Assembly (NCBI GenBank): GCA_002293145.1
Contig: DBCO01000004.1
Span: forward strand, 12,113 to 76,112
Length of the DNA: 64,000 bases
From: Akkermansiaceae bacterium UBA956
GTDB lineage: Bacteria > Verrucomicrobiota > Verrucomicrobiia > Verrucomicrobiales > Akkermansiaceae
Direction: 5' to 3'
Numbering within the stretch: position 1 is the stretch's first letter; each line of letters begins with the position of its first letter. The notes beneath the pieces are model-generated. The model saw nothing but the letters and a program-made list of their open reading frames with translations, did no database searches and had not been told where the DNA came from. Made by a program: the position numbers and the translations under genes. Shown piece after piece: positions 40,954 to 50,430 of this stretch.

Positions 40954-43944
40954 TTAGTTACCTAGCAGATATGCGAGGAGATCTTTGAGCTCGTCTTCGT
41001 TGAGTCGGTTGATGAGAGCGGGTGGCATTGGCGAAGCCTTTGAGGGGGCGATGGATTTGACATCGGCTCGGGGGATTTCACTATGCTGTTGCATGTCGAA
41101 GGGATTGCTGGCGATGATGAGCTTGCCGTCTTTTTCATTTACGATTTTGGCGACGATTGTGGTGCCATCGTTTTTCTCGATTTGCTCGAAGGCATATTGA
41201 TCGGATACAACTTTGCCTGGATCGATAATGGCCTCGGCGAGGTCACGGACGGAGAAGCGTCCAGCGAGGGCATTGAGCTGCGGACCAGCGGCACCACCTT
41301 CAGTGCCCATGACGTGGCAGGCAGCGCAGAGGCAAGCTTGGGCCATTTTTTTGCCATTCTCGATGTTGCGTCCTTTGAGATCGGTAGCGAGTTTTTCCAC
41401 TTCGTCTGCGGTCCAGTTGCGGCCAGGGCCTTTGATTTCAGGGAGATTGGCGAAGTAGTCGGTGGCTTTCATCGTGCCTTCTTGGCCGAAGCGTTTGCGC
41501 TCGTCTTCCGTGGCGTTGCCGAGAGTATCAGAACGGATGGCATTGAGGTAGCCGACGTAAGAATTGCCGCCGCTGCGTTTGGCAGCTTCACCGAGCCAAG
41601 TGAAAAATCGCTCGCGTTCTCCTGCTTGCCAAGGGCCTTTGACCTCGCGCAGGCAATAGGCGTAGAAGGTGTTTTGCAGGGGAGGAAATTTTTCTAACAA
41701 ACGCTTGAGAGCGCTGCCGTATCCTTCGTTGCGTTTGGCGAGTTCTGCCCAGTTGGGAAGAGGCGAGGGCGCTGCTTGGTCCATGAGTGCGAGAGTGCGT
41801 GCTACGATTCCTGGTGCCTGGAGGAAGCTGAGGAGGCGGCAGAGTTCGCTGTTGATATCGTCATTGGTAGCAGGGAATTTCGCATCGATCTTGGTGAGAA
41901 TTTTTTCTCGTTCGATAGGTGAAAATGCACCAGCGCGGATGGCCCATAGCCCGGCGGAGCGTAGCCAATTGATTTGTTGATCGCTGGAGAGCTTGGTCCA
42001 GTCGAGGCGATCCAGCGCGGCGAGCGAGTTCGGCCGTTGGTCTTTGGCGTTGATCCGGGCGAGGGCCATGGAGGCGTGGATGATGCGCCATGGGTCATTC
42101 TCGCTGCTGAGCTTGTCTTGCCATGCGGTGACGGAAAGTTTTTCGAGTGCGGCGCGGGCGCTGAAACGCATGGTGCGGTCTGTGGCGCCGAGAAGTTCCC
42201 AGATTTTCGGAAGTGCCGCGGGATCAGGTGAGAGGATGAGTTCATCGAGTACTCGGCGTTGTTGGATTTCTGCGCTGAGAAGGAGTGGAGTTGCTGCTGC
42301 GGTGGATTCTTTGCCGATGTAGCTCAAGCGCCACATGGTAGACTTGGTGCGGCGTCCTCCGGTAAGAAAATACATGTGGCCGTCGGCGCCGATGGCGGCA
42401 TCGCTGAGCGGTAGGCCCGCGCCTGCGACCATTTCCTCTGTGGTAGCGGTGTAGCCTGCGCCCTTGGGCTGCAGGTGGATGGCGTAAAGCGTGGCGAATG
42501 TCCAGTCGAGAGCATAAATCGCACGTTGGTATTTTTCGGGGAACTTGGCACCTTTACCTGCAACGACACCAGTTGGGCAGCCAGGACCTATGTCCACCAC
42601 GGCGGGCATACTATCTTCATAGTAGGTAGGCCATTTACCCGAGCCATTGCGCCAGCCCATTTCGCTGCCTGCGACGGCGTGATTGATGCGGGTGGGGCGA
42701 TACCATGGGGTGCCGAAGTCCCATTCCATATCGGCATCGTAGGCAAATAATTCGCCTTCGAGGTTGAAGCCGATATCATAGGCATTGCGGTAGCCGATGC
42801 TGACGAGTTGCCAGTTTTTCCCATCGGGTGTGAAGCGGGTGATGTAGCCACCGGGCGCCATGCGTTCGCGGGCGTGACCATTCGGGTCGGGTTGGCGTGG
42901 CAGAAGTTGATCTTCCTGCCAAGTGGTGGCGGGCATGTTCGCGTCCATGGAGGGGAGGTCGGTGTGATTTCCGGCGATGAAATAAATCCATTTGCCATCG
43001 GGAGAAGGCACAAGAGCGTGGGGACCGTGTTCGCCGCGACCTTGTATCTCTTTGAGCAAAATCGGAGCCTCGAACACACCGTCTTTGTTTTCATCGGGTA
43101 GGCGATAGACGCCGGCATTGTTGCCAACATCTTCGTTAACGGTAACGTAGAGCGAGCCTTGGAACCAGAGTAGGCCGTGTGCGCCGCCGATGGGGGCATC
43201 GATCGCTTTGACCTGAGCTGATTCATTCGGGTTACCATAAGCGGGAGGCTTGACGTAGTAGAGCTTGCCGTATTGATCCGCGCAAATAAAATTGCCATTT
43301 TCAGCGAGGGTGATTGCCACCCAGCTCCCTTGGTCGCTGGGGATTTGATAAAGCGATTCGAGTTGGAATCCGGGGGCGATCTTGAATTTTTCGGCGAGTG
43401 ATTGCGGTGTTAGCGGCACTTGTTGATCGATGATATCTCCCCACGGAGCATGACCCATCGGAGCAATCAGCGTTGCTTTGGCCCATGACTTGCTATCAAA
43501 ATCAGCCGTCTCCCAGCCTTGTGGCGCCTCTTTGGCCATGGACCAAGTGGTGTCGGAATTGATGCGGACATTGCGACCGTCATTAAGGGTCATGTTGAGC
43601 TGGAGTGCAAAAGCGGCGGAGCCTCCTTGGTTGCGGGCTTCTGCGGCGATCACATTGCGTTGGCCGGGCTTCAGGTGCTTCATCACGTCGCTCACAGCTA
43701 CTTGTTGCCATTCCGTATATTCGCCGAGAAGTTGTCCATTCACCCACAAACGATGAATGTTGTCGCAGCTGGACGAGACGGCAGCTTTGGTGAGGTTTTC
43801 TGGAACCTCAAAATCGCGACGGAAATAAACCTGTTCATCATTGCCCGGTTGGTTGGAGCTCCAAATCCACGAAAGACCCTCGGCGGGAAGAGTCTGGCAG
43901 GCAATGAGCAAAACGGCGGACAATTTGCTAAAGAATCGAATCAT
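40954..43944 (-). CDS. PVC-type heme-binding dehydrogenase-like protein
   Basis: 996 aa with a signal peptide (about 1-21). Domains: an N-terminal galactose-binding-like region (25-180), a six-bladed beta-propeller of the membrane-bound dehydrogenase type (about 200-530), a HEAT-like helical region (540-840), and a C-terminal cytochrome c with CAACH (873-877) and a likely Met ligand in SPMPPAL. This architecture is a hallmark of planctomycetes and verrucomicrobia, where such proteins are thought to oxidise sugars or alcohols at the cell surface. Electron acceptor and substrate are unknown. It is followed by a discoidin-like remnant. Confidence 0.88.
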   Translation of the reverse strand: MIRFFSKLSAVLLIACQTLPAEGLSWIWSSNQPGNDEQVYFRRDFEVPENLTKAAVSSSCDNIHRLWVNGQLLGEYTEWQQVAVSDVMKHLKPGQRNVIAAEARNQGGSAAFALQLNMTLNDGRNVRINSDTTWSMAKEAPQGWETADFDSKSWAKATLIAPMGHAPWGDIIDQQVPLTPQSLAEKFKIAPGFQLESLYQIPSDQGSWVAITLAENGNFICADQYGKLYYVKPPAYGNPNESAQVKAIDAPIGGAHGLLWFQGSLYVTVNEDVGNNAGVYRLPDENKDGVFEAPILLKEIQGRGEHGPHALVPSPDGKWIYFIAGNHTDLPSMDANMPATTWQEDQLLPRQPDPNGHARERMAPGGYITRFTPDGKNWQLVSIGYRNAYDIGFNLEGELFAYDADMEWDFGTPWYRPTRINHAVAGSEMGWRNGSGKWPTYYEDSMPAVVDIGPGCPTGVVAGKGAKFPEKYQRAIYALDWTFATLYAIHLQPKGAGYTATTEEMVAGAGLPLSDAAIGADGHMYFLTGGRRTKSTMWRLSYIGKESTAAATPLLLSAEIQQRRVLDELILSPDPAALPKIWELLGATDRTMRFSARAALEKLSVTAWQDKLSSENDPWRIIHASMALARINAKDQRPNSLAALDRLDWTKLSSDQQINWLRSAGLWAIRAGAFSPIEREKILTKIDAKFPATNDDINSELCRLLSFLQAPGIVARTLALMDQAAPSPLPNWAELAKRNEGYGSALKRLLEKFPPLQNTFYAYCLREVKGPWQAGERERFFTWLGEAAKRSGGNSYVGYLNAIRSDTLGNATEDERKRFGQEGTMKATDYFANLPEIKGPGRNWTADEVEKLATDLKGRNIENGKKMAQACLCAACHVMGTEGGAAGPQLNALAGRFSVRDLAEAIIDPGKVVSDQYAFEQIEKNDGTTIVAKIVNEKDGKLIIASNPFDMQQHSEIPRADVKSIAPSKASPMPPALINRLNEDELKDLLAYLLGN

Positions 43945-44059
43945 GGTTGGTATTTACGCAACAGCTGAATTGATCTTTCAATGCGAGCGATATTTGTCTA
44001 AAAAAAGAGCCATCAGAGCGGACTCCGATGGCGCGTTGCTGTTCGACTTTTACCTTCGA

Positions 44060-44695
44060 TCATCGACGGCGGCGCAGCAGAATTAGCGTCCCTAAAGCAG
44101 CCAGCAATGATGTTGTCGTTTCAGGGACGACGGTAAAGGTAGCAGAAAATGGGGAGACGGAGCTCCACGATGTGGATCCTGGCTGGGTGTTGTTTACGTT
44201 AGCCAAGCGCTCAAAGTTGGAGCCACCTTCCCAGGCACCAGCTTTGTGGACGACGTCAATGGCGTAAGCTCCATTGGAGAGGCCCGAGAGAAGATTGACT
44301 GCTCCTGTCCACTCGGCTTTTTCATTGTTTCCTCCAATCGAAACACCGTGCGGTGTGCCGCCATTGTTGGCTGATACAAATGCATAGTCAGCTGGATTGG
44401 TCGAGGTGGGTAGGGAATTGAGGCGGATGCGGTAAGCGAACGCAAAATCGAAGGTTGAGTGTCCACTATCCGCAAAAGCGAGAGTCTCAAATTGTGTCAA
44501 GTTTAGCGTGCCTCCAGCGCTTTGCGTACCAAGATTGAGACCGTTGAAGGTGGGCTCTGGGCCGCCATAGCTGCCATTGCTTTTGTATTTAGTGCCGGCG
44601 ATGGTAAGGTAACCGCCGAAAATACCAGTGGCAGCGGTAGCGAACGTGGCGCTGGAAAGCAGGGTTATACTAACAATTATTGGTGCGCATTTCAT
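44060..44695 (-). CDS. Secreted PEP-CTERM-type surface protein
   Basis: 211 aa. The ATG at 44695 is preferred over a TTG at 44707. A signal peptide (KCAPIIVSITLLSSATFATAA) is followed by a Gly/Asn/Ser-rich beta domain. The C-terminus VPETTTSLLAALGTLILLRRRR has the PEP-CTERM layout of a Pro-Glu-containing motif, a hydrophobic helix and Arg residues. Such proteins are sorted by an exosortase to the outer surface; no exosortase gene is present here. Confidence 0.8.
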   Translation of the reverse strand: MKCAPIIVSITLLSSATFATAATGIFGGYLTIAGTKYKSNGSYGGPEPTFNGLNLGTQSAGGTLNLTQFETLAFADSGHSTFDFAFAYRIRLNSLPTSTNPADYAFVSANNGGTPHGVSIGGNNEKAEWTGAVNLLSGLSNGAYAIDVVHKAGAWEGGSNFERLANVNNTQPGSTSWSSVSPFSATFTVVPETTTSLLAALGTLILLRRRR

Positions 44696-44935
44696 GAATT
44701 TAGTCAATGGGATTTGAGTTTGCTACGCAGGGAGCACCGTAAACGATAAAAAATTACTTGAATTTCGGTTCTTATGCAATCTAACAATGCGTCATTTTTG
44801 ACTTTTTTTACAAAATCTTCACAGAAACCAGAAAATAATCGTCTTTCCCACTACTTTTCCTTGCCATCAGCGGAAAATCAGTGCATAGCCCCGCCCCCAA
44901 TCCCCTCGATTCACGTTCACTGACTCCATTCGTTT

Positions 44936-46762
44936 ATGTCCATCAATATCCGCAACCTTGCCATCATCGCCCACGTCGACCACGGCAAAACCACTCTCGT
45001 TGACCAACTTCTGCAAGCCGGAGGCACTTATCGCGAGAACCAAGCCGTCACCGAGCGCGCCATGGACTCCATGGACCTAGAAAAGGAAAAAGGCATTACC
45101 ATTAAGGCGAAAAACACCGCAGTTCTCTGGAAAGGCTACACCGTCAATATCGTCGATACCCCAGGCCACGCCGACTTCGGTGCCGAAGTGGAGCGCGTGA
45201 TGAAAATGGTCGATGGCGTTCTTCTCGTCGTTGACGCCTCCGGTGGCCCCCAAGCACAAACACGTTTCGTGCTGCGCAAAGCTTTGCAAGAAGGCCTTAC
45301 GCCGATCGTCGTAGTGAACAAAGTCGATCGTCCACTCGCCACACCACTCAAGGTGCGCGACATGGTGCTCGAACTTTTCCTCGACCTCGATGCCACTGAA
45401 GAGCAGTTCAATGCTCCGTTCCTCTACGGTTCCGCCCGCGATGGTTACTTCATGAATCATCCCGATGACGATCGCGTCGATTGCGCGCCGCTACTCGACA
45501 AAATCATCGAATACATCCCTGAGCCAACGGCTGATCCTGAAGCGCCATTTTCCATGTTGGTTTCCAACATCGAGTGGGACGACTATGTAGGCCGTGTCGG
45601 CGTCGGCAAGGTGCTCGGTGGCTCCGTCAAAAAAGGCGACAACATCTGGCTCATCCGCAAAGACGGCAGCAAAGTCGCTTCCAAGGTGATGAAAACTTTC
45701 ACCTACTCTGGTTTGGCCACACAAGACTCCGAAGGTTGCGGCGCAGGCGGCATCGTCGGCATCGCAGCTGGCATCGAGAACATCGATATCGGCGAAACTC
45801 TCTCCGGCACTCCTGATGCCGTGCCACTTCCTTTCGTGGAAATCGACCCTCCAACCGTGCAGATGCAGTTTTCCATCAATGATGGCCCTCTTGCAGGTCG
45901 CGAAGGCAAGCACGTGACCTCACGTGCCATCCGTGATCGCTTGATGCGCGAGTTGAAAACCAACATCTCGATTCAAGTCGAAGACACCGATACCTCTGGC
46001 ATCTTCCTCGTTTCTGCTCGTGGCGCGATGCAAATCGCCGTGATCGTCGAAACCATGCGCCGCGAAGGATTCGAAGTCCTAGTATCTCGTCCGATGGTGA
46101 TTTACCGTCGCGATGAGCACGGTTCGCTTCTTGAGCCTTTTGAGACCCTCTACATCGAGGCTCCCGGCGACTACACGCAAGGTGTTTTGAAAGCTCTGGT
46201 CAACCGCAAAGGCATCATGGAAAACATGGACACCGAAGCCAGCGGACGCACGCTCATCCAAGCAGTGATCCCCACCCGTGGCATCATCGGTCTGGAAACT
46301 GAGATTGTCAATTTGACATCCGGCCACGGCATCATGTCCCACCTTTTTAAGGAATACGGCCCACACGCTGGCGAGATTCAAAACCGTAGCACGGGCACCT
46401 TGGTATCCATGGACAATGGAGTCGCTACCAACTACTCGCTCCAGGCTCTCGAAGACCGCGGCGTGCTGTTCGTTGGTGCTGGCGATGCCATCTACACCGG
46501 CATGTTGGTAGGAGAAAACCCACGCTTGGGTGACCTTCCGGTTAATCCGGTCAAAGAGAAACACCTCGATAACATGCGTTCCTCTGGCAAAGACAAGACC
46601 TCGAAGCTTTCACCTCCACTGCGTTTCTCCTTGGAGCGTGCGATTGAATACATCGACTCCGATGAACTCGTCGAAGCCACCCCGCTCAACATCCGCTTGC
46701 GCAAACGCATCCTCGATCCTAACGAGCGTCGCCGCGTCGAAAAAGGCCGCACCGGTCGTTGA
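44936..46762 (+). CDS. typA: Ribosome-binding GTPase TypA/BipA
   Basis: 608 aa, normal length. Translational GTPase with AHVDHGKTTL (P-loop), the switch region EKEKGITI, DTPGHADF and NKVDRP, followed by EF-G-like domains 3 and 5 and the TypA-specific C-terminal domain (IPTRGIIGLETEIVNLTSG, with NIRLRKRIL at the end). It assists ribosome assembly and translation under stress. It is monocistronic, closed by a terminator at 46788-46820. Confidence 0.97.
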   Translation: MSINIRNLAIIAHVDHGKTTLVDQLLQAGGTYRENQAVTERAMDSMDLEKEKGITIKAKNTAVLWKGYTVNIVDTPGHADFGAEVERVMKMVDGVLLVVDASGGPQAQTRFVLRKALQEGLTPIVVVNKVDRPLATPLKVRDMVLELFLDLDATEEQFNAPFLYGSARDGYFMNHPDDDRVDCAPLLDKIIEYIPEPTADPEAPFSMLVSNIEWDDYVGRVGVGKVLGGSVKKGDNIWLIRKDGSKVASKVMKTFTYSGLATQDSEGCGAGGIVGIAAGIENIDIGETLSGTPDAVPLPFVEIDPPTVQMQFSINDGPLAGREGKHVTSRAIRDRLMRELKTNISIQVEDTDTSGIFLVSARGAMQIAVIVETMRREGFEVLVSRPMVIYRRDEHGSLLEPFETLYIEAPGDYTQGVLKALVNRKGIMENMDTEASGRTLIQAVIPTRGIIGLETEIVNLTSGHGIMSHLFKEYGPHAGEIQNRSTGTLVSMDNGVATNYSLQALEDRGVLFVGAGDAIYTGMLVGENPRLGDLPVNPVKEKHLDNMRSSGKDKTSKLSPPLRFSLERAIEYIDSDELVEATPLNIRLRKRILDPNERRRVEKGRTGR

Positions 46763-46787
46763 TTCTGCGATCAGATATCCGACACAG

Positions 46788-46820
46788 AAAACGCGATCCT
46801 TCACAGGGCCGCGTTTTTTT
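46788..46820 (+). terminator. Intrinsic terminator of typA
   Basis: AAAACGCG (46788-46795) pairs with CGCGTTTT (46810-46817) and runs into seven T. Confidence 0.85.
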
Positions 46821-47076
46821 GGTTTCAGCAATACCTAGTGGATCAATCAAGTTTTGAGTGAGACAAGAAAAATGATACTACCAAGCAATCCGCCAGAAGT
46901 TCGCCAATTTTTGGAAGTTTGGAGATGTCTCGCTCGTAGCTAGATACCAGATTCATTTGTCTGCTAAACTTTTTATCGATGTTACGAGTCGATATCTGAT
47001 TTTGCAAATTTCACCTAAAATTGAGAGCTTAGCACGCTCACCTCGGACTTTTACAATAAACTACTCCCGGAAAACA
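46821..47076. other. AT-rich spacer upstream of the polysaccharide block
   Basis: No gene recognised. The sequence is clearly more AT-rich than its surroundings, which may mark the edge of an acquired block. A TACAAT (47051-47056) about 20 bases before the ATG at 47077 could be a -10 box, but no good -35 was found. Confidence 0.4.
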
Positions 47077-47649
47077 ATGAAACCGATCATCACATTCCTC
47101 GCCATCGCCCTCTTCGCCGCCAGTGGCTTGGAAGCAAAGCCGCTGAAAGTTTTCATACTAGCGGGCCAGTCCAACATGGAAGGTCATGCGGAGATACGCA
47201 CCTTTGACTACATCGGCAAGGATCCGCTGACAGCACCGCTTCTCAGAGAAATGCGCAATCCCGATGGAACTCCGCGGGTATATGACAAGGTCTGGATGTC
47301 CTACTTGACCGGCCCTTATGATGGCAGTTCGAATGGCGAATTTCTGCTGATGTGCACAACGTTTGAAGTCGAAGACCTGAACTTCGATTCGTATCGTCTC
47401 GCGATTATAGCAAGACAAGGATTTCACGTTTATTTGAATGGCAAAAAGATTTACACCTGCATTTGGTGGATGGATAATCCGTATTTCCGCTCCATCGTCC
47501 TCGGAAAAGAAGAGATCAAATTTTTAAAGAAGGGGACGAACGTATTGGTGGTCTATGCCAACGACCAATATGACCTTAAATTTTCGGATCAAAGCGGGAA
47601 AAAAATAGTGAACCCCACGCTGTTAAAGACCGCACCAACGAATTACTGA
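47077..47649 (+). pseudogene. Internally deleted SASA-type esterase
   Basis: 190 aa from the ATG at 47077, with a signal peptide. Residues about 21-88 equal the start of the esterase at 50431 (KVFILAGQSNMEG with the nucleophile Ser). The reading then jumps in frame at SSNGE to FLLMCTTFEVED, a segment 355 codons further on in the paralogue, and ends soon after YANDQYD. So the body of the hydrolase and the catalytic His block are gone; only the Ser block and part of the inserted jellyroll remain. The deletion corresponds to 50698-51762 and lies at a shared GGCGA. An enzymatically dead but translated product is possible, as the frame is open. Confidence 0.8.
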
Positions 47650-47654
47650 AACCC

Positions 47655-48836
47655 ATGAAATGCGCTCACTTACTACTCAACGCCCTGCTGCTCGCGCCGC
47701 TGGCATCGTTCCCCGCTGCTGAATCTCCAACTGGCACGGACAAGTTGCCTGTATTCTCCTGGGAACGCGTGCCACAATACATGCATATCCGCAAAGCCCA
47801 GAAGTTTACGGATGCTGAGATCAAATACCTAGCGTCTTTTCCCTTGTTGACCTTTGAGAAAACGACAGGACACAAGGCTTTACAAACAACGGAGGCTGGC
47901 ACACTCGCCGCAGCCAAGGCCGTGAAGGCGGTAAATCCCTTAACGAAAATTTTATACTATCGCAATGTGATCGTGCATTACGGCACCTACAAGGCGAACG
48001 CCGAAATCGAGAAGATGCCGGGTGTCTTCCTCGTGGGTCGCAATGGAAAAACCAAGCTGGTTCGCAATGCTTGCGAGGCCTACGACCTGACCAACCCTCA
48101 GGTGCGGGATTGGTGGGTCGGCCATGCCAAGAAAATGTGTGCCGATCCCGCGATCGATGGTCTGTTTTTCGATGGGAATATCAAGGTGTTGTCGCCGGGA
48201 TACTTGAATCGTGACATCGGAAAAGAGAAAAAAGCTGCCCAACTCGCCGGATACGAGACCATGATGGTCGAGGCCAGTAAGGCCTTGGGGCCGGACAAGA
48301 TCATGCTGGCCAATGTCCTGCGAGTCGGCCAAAGCAAGGATGACGGCCTGGAGGCGATCAAGCGATTCGACGGCTCCTACATTGAGAATTTCGAACTCGC
48401 AGCGACTCAGGAACAGAAAAAGGACAATCTGGCCAAGGGAATCGTGGCGTTTCAGAAAGCGGCCCGTGACGGGTTCATGATTGCATTCACCGCCGGGCTT
48501 TCCGAATTGAACGAAGAGGAGGGCGACCTGAATCCGCAGCGCACGGATGAAATCCGCAAAGGGCTGAGTGAAAAAGACAATCACAGCAAACGCTTTGAGT
48601 ATCTCCTCGCGCTGTTTCTCACCTGCGCCGAAAAACACAGTTACTTTCTCGCCCACGATGGATACGGCGCGGAACAAAGCAAAGTCTGGTTGAAGCCCAA
48701 TCCGGATCTGGAGCGTCCGCTGGGGGCGCCAAAAGGCCCCGCCGTCCGGCACGGATACATCTACACCCGTGAATTCGCCCACGCCAAGGTGCGCCTGGAT
48801 ATCGAGAACGGGGTCGGCGAGATCGAGTGGAAGTAG
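47655..48836 (+). CDS. Putative secreted glycoside hydrolase (GHL15-like barrel)
   Basis: 393 aa with a signal peptide (1-21). The pattern of a (beta/alpha)8 barrel is visible: YLASFPLLTFEKTTG, KILYYRNVIVHYG, DLTNPQVRDWW, DGLFFDGNIKV, KIMLANVL, FDGSYIENFE. It resembles hypothetical glycoside hydrolases of the GHL15 group (PF14885), with Asp in FFDGN and Glu in YIENFE as catalytic candidates. It starts 5 bases after the deleted esterase, and its 3' end abuts the sulfatase start, so the block is one operon. Substrate unknown. Confidence 0.65.
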   Translation: MKCAHLLLNALLLAPLASFPAAESPTGTDKLPVFSWERVPQYMHIRKAQKFTDAEIKYLASFPLLTFEKTTGHKALQTTEAGTLAAAKAVKAVNPLTKILYYRNVIVHYGTYKANAEIEKMPGVFLVGRNGKTKLVRNACEAYDLTNPQVRDWWVGHAKKMCADPAIDGLFFDGNIKVLSPGYLNRDIGKEKKAAQLAGYETMMVEASKALGPDKIMLANVLRVGQSKDDGLEAIKRFDGSYIENFELAATQEQKKDNLAKGIVAFQKAARDGFMIAFTAGLSELNEEEGDLNPQRTDEIRKGLSEKDNHSKRFEYLLALFLTCAEKHSYFLAHDGYGAEQSKVWLKPNPDLERPLGAPKGPAVRHGYIYTREFAHAKVRLDIENGVGEIEWK

Positions 48837-48844
48837 TACACATC

Positions 48845-50407
48845 ATGAAACACACGCTCATCCTTCTCATCGCTCTACTGCTCGCACCGCTGGCCGCGCT
48901 GCATGCTGCTGATGCCACCAAACCCAACATCGTATTCATCTACGCCGACGATTGGGGATGGGGCGATCTGTCCTGTCACGGCAACACCTGGTTGAAAACA
49001 CCGCGCCTCGACAAGCTCGCCAGCGAGGGCATTGATTTCCAGCAGTTCAATGTGCTCAGTCCGGTCTGCTCGCCCAGTCGTACGGCGGCCATGACGGGGC
49101 GTTTTCCGGGGCGCTTCGGAATCAATACGGTCTTCGGTGTCGGCAAGCCTTCGGAGATGCCGGACTGGTTGGATGCCAAGGCCCCCACCACACCACGCTT
49201 GCTCAAAGCAGCGGGCTATCGCACGGGGCACTTCGGCAAATGGCATCTGGGCGTGGGTAAACCGACCATGGCGGACTACGGCATTGACGAGTCGGCTGTC
49301 TATCATGGACCAGGGCCGAAAGTCGGCCCCTCAGGGAACGATATTCCCAACCAGGCGGTGAAATTCATCGAGGCTAATAAAAACCGTCCATTTTATGTAA
49401 ACGTGTGGCTGCATGAGAGTCATCTGGCCCATACTCCCTCCGCGGAATCCATGGAGAAATGGAAACATCTCGACCCTCGACAACAGGTTTATGCGGCGGT
49501 CATCACTGACGGAGATAACAAGGTCGGCATGATTCTCGATGCGCTGGAGCGGTGCGGAATCGCACAGAACACCCTGGTGGTTTTTTCCAGTGATAACGGC
49601 CCGGCGAAGTCCAGGGAAAACGACAAAGGCGTTCCCGGCAGCTATCGCAGCCACTACAGCATCGGTGAAACCGGCGGCCTGCGGGGACGAAAAACTAGTC
49701 TCTTCGAAGGTGGCGTGCGCGTGCCGTTCATCGTGCGGTGGCCGGGCCGTGCTCCGGCCGGCATGAAAAATGACGCCACGGTCCTTACGGCGGTGGATTT
49801 GCTTCCCACCTTCTGCGCCGCCGCCGGAGTCACCCCGCCGACCGATGCCAATGGCGATGGCGATGGCGAAAATTTGCTCCCGGCTCTCAAGGGCGAATCC
49901 GTCCTGCGCACCCGCCCCATTTTCTGGCGGAACAACGGCAACAAAAAGGATCCTGACTTCTGGCCTGATTTGGCGGTGCGCGACGGCGATTGGAAACTGG
50001 TGACGATCTTCGACGGCCGGAAGGTCGAACTGCACAACTTGAAATCGAACCGCGCTGAAGACATCGCCAAAGATCAGTCAAAAGATCATCCCGAAATCGT
50101 CGCCCGCCTGACCAAGCTGGCACTCGATTGGAAATCGACACTACCCACCAAGGCAGATCCAAGCTGTTTGGCAGAACCACAAGAGGGCGAACCGGAAAAG
50201 GCCGAGCCCAAAAATGAAGCTCCTGAGAATCCCCGTAACGTGCCATTCACCCGCTGGGACACGAACAAAGACGAGTTTCTCACACTCGAAGAATTCAAAG
50301 CCGGCCAAAAGGACGGCCCCAATCTCGAACCCCGTTACAAGCGCTTCGATAAAGACGGCGACGGCAAAGTCAGCCGCAAGGAGTTCGTCACGCCACCAGC
50401 AAAATAG
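48845..50407 (+). CDS. Secreted sulfatase with two C-terminal EF-hands
   Basis: 520 aa from the ATG at 48845. Signal peptide 1-22. Arylsulfatase core with the metal site YADDWGWGD, the formylglycine motif CSPSRTAAMTGR (Cys75), and HFGKWHLG. Near the C-terminus are two calcium-binding EF loops: DTNKDEFLTLEE (472-483) and DKDGDGKVSRKE (502-513), linked to the core by a Glu/Pro/Lys-rich segment. EF-hand tails are common on planctomycete and verrucomicrobial sulfatases. It starts 8 bases after the GHL15-like gene. It should desulfate a polysaccharide also attacked by the neighbouring esterases. Confidence 0.92.
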   Translation: MKHTLILLIALLLAPLAALHAADATKPNIVFIYADDWGWGDLSCHGNTWLKTPRLDKLASEGIDFQQFNVLSPVCSPSRTAAMTGRFPGRFGINTVFGVGKPSEMPDWLDAKAPTTPRLLKAAGYRTGHFGKWHLGVGKPTMADYGIDESAVYHGPGPKVGPSGNDIPNQAVKFIEANKNRPFYVNVWLHESHLAHTPSAESMEKWKHLDPRQQVYAAVITDGDNKVGMILDALERCGIAQNTLVVFSSDNGPAKSRENDKGVPGSYRSHYSIGETGGLRGRKTSLFEGGVRVPFIVRWPGRAPAGMKNDATVLTAVDLLPTFCAAAGVTPPTDANGDGDGENLLPALKGESVLRTRPIFWRNNGNKKDPDFWPDLAVRDGDWKLVTIFDGRKVELHNLKSNRAEDIAKDQSKDHPEIVARLTKLALDWKSTLPTKADPSCLAEPQEGEPEKAEPKNEAPENPRNVPFTRWDTNKDEFLTLEEFKAGQKDGPNLEPRYKRFDKDGDGKVSRKEFVTPPAK

Positions 50408-50430
50408 CCTTAACCATCAATCAAAAGACA

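Noticed and set aside
46957..47076. N-terminal extension of the deleted esterase
   Set aside because: It precedes a good signal peptide and has no counterpart in the paralogue; the start at 47077 is used.
47952..48782. 276-residue minus-strand ORF
   Set aside because: Antisense of the GHL15-like gene, which has a signal peptide and operon spacing.
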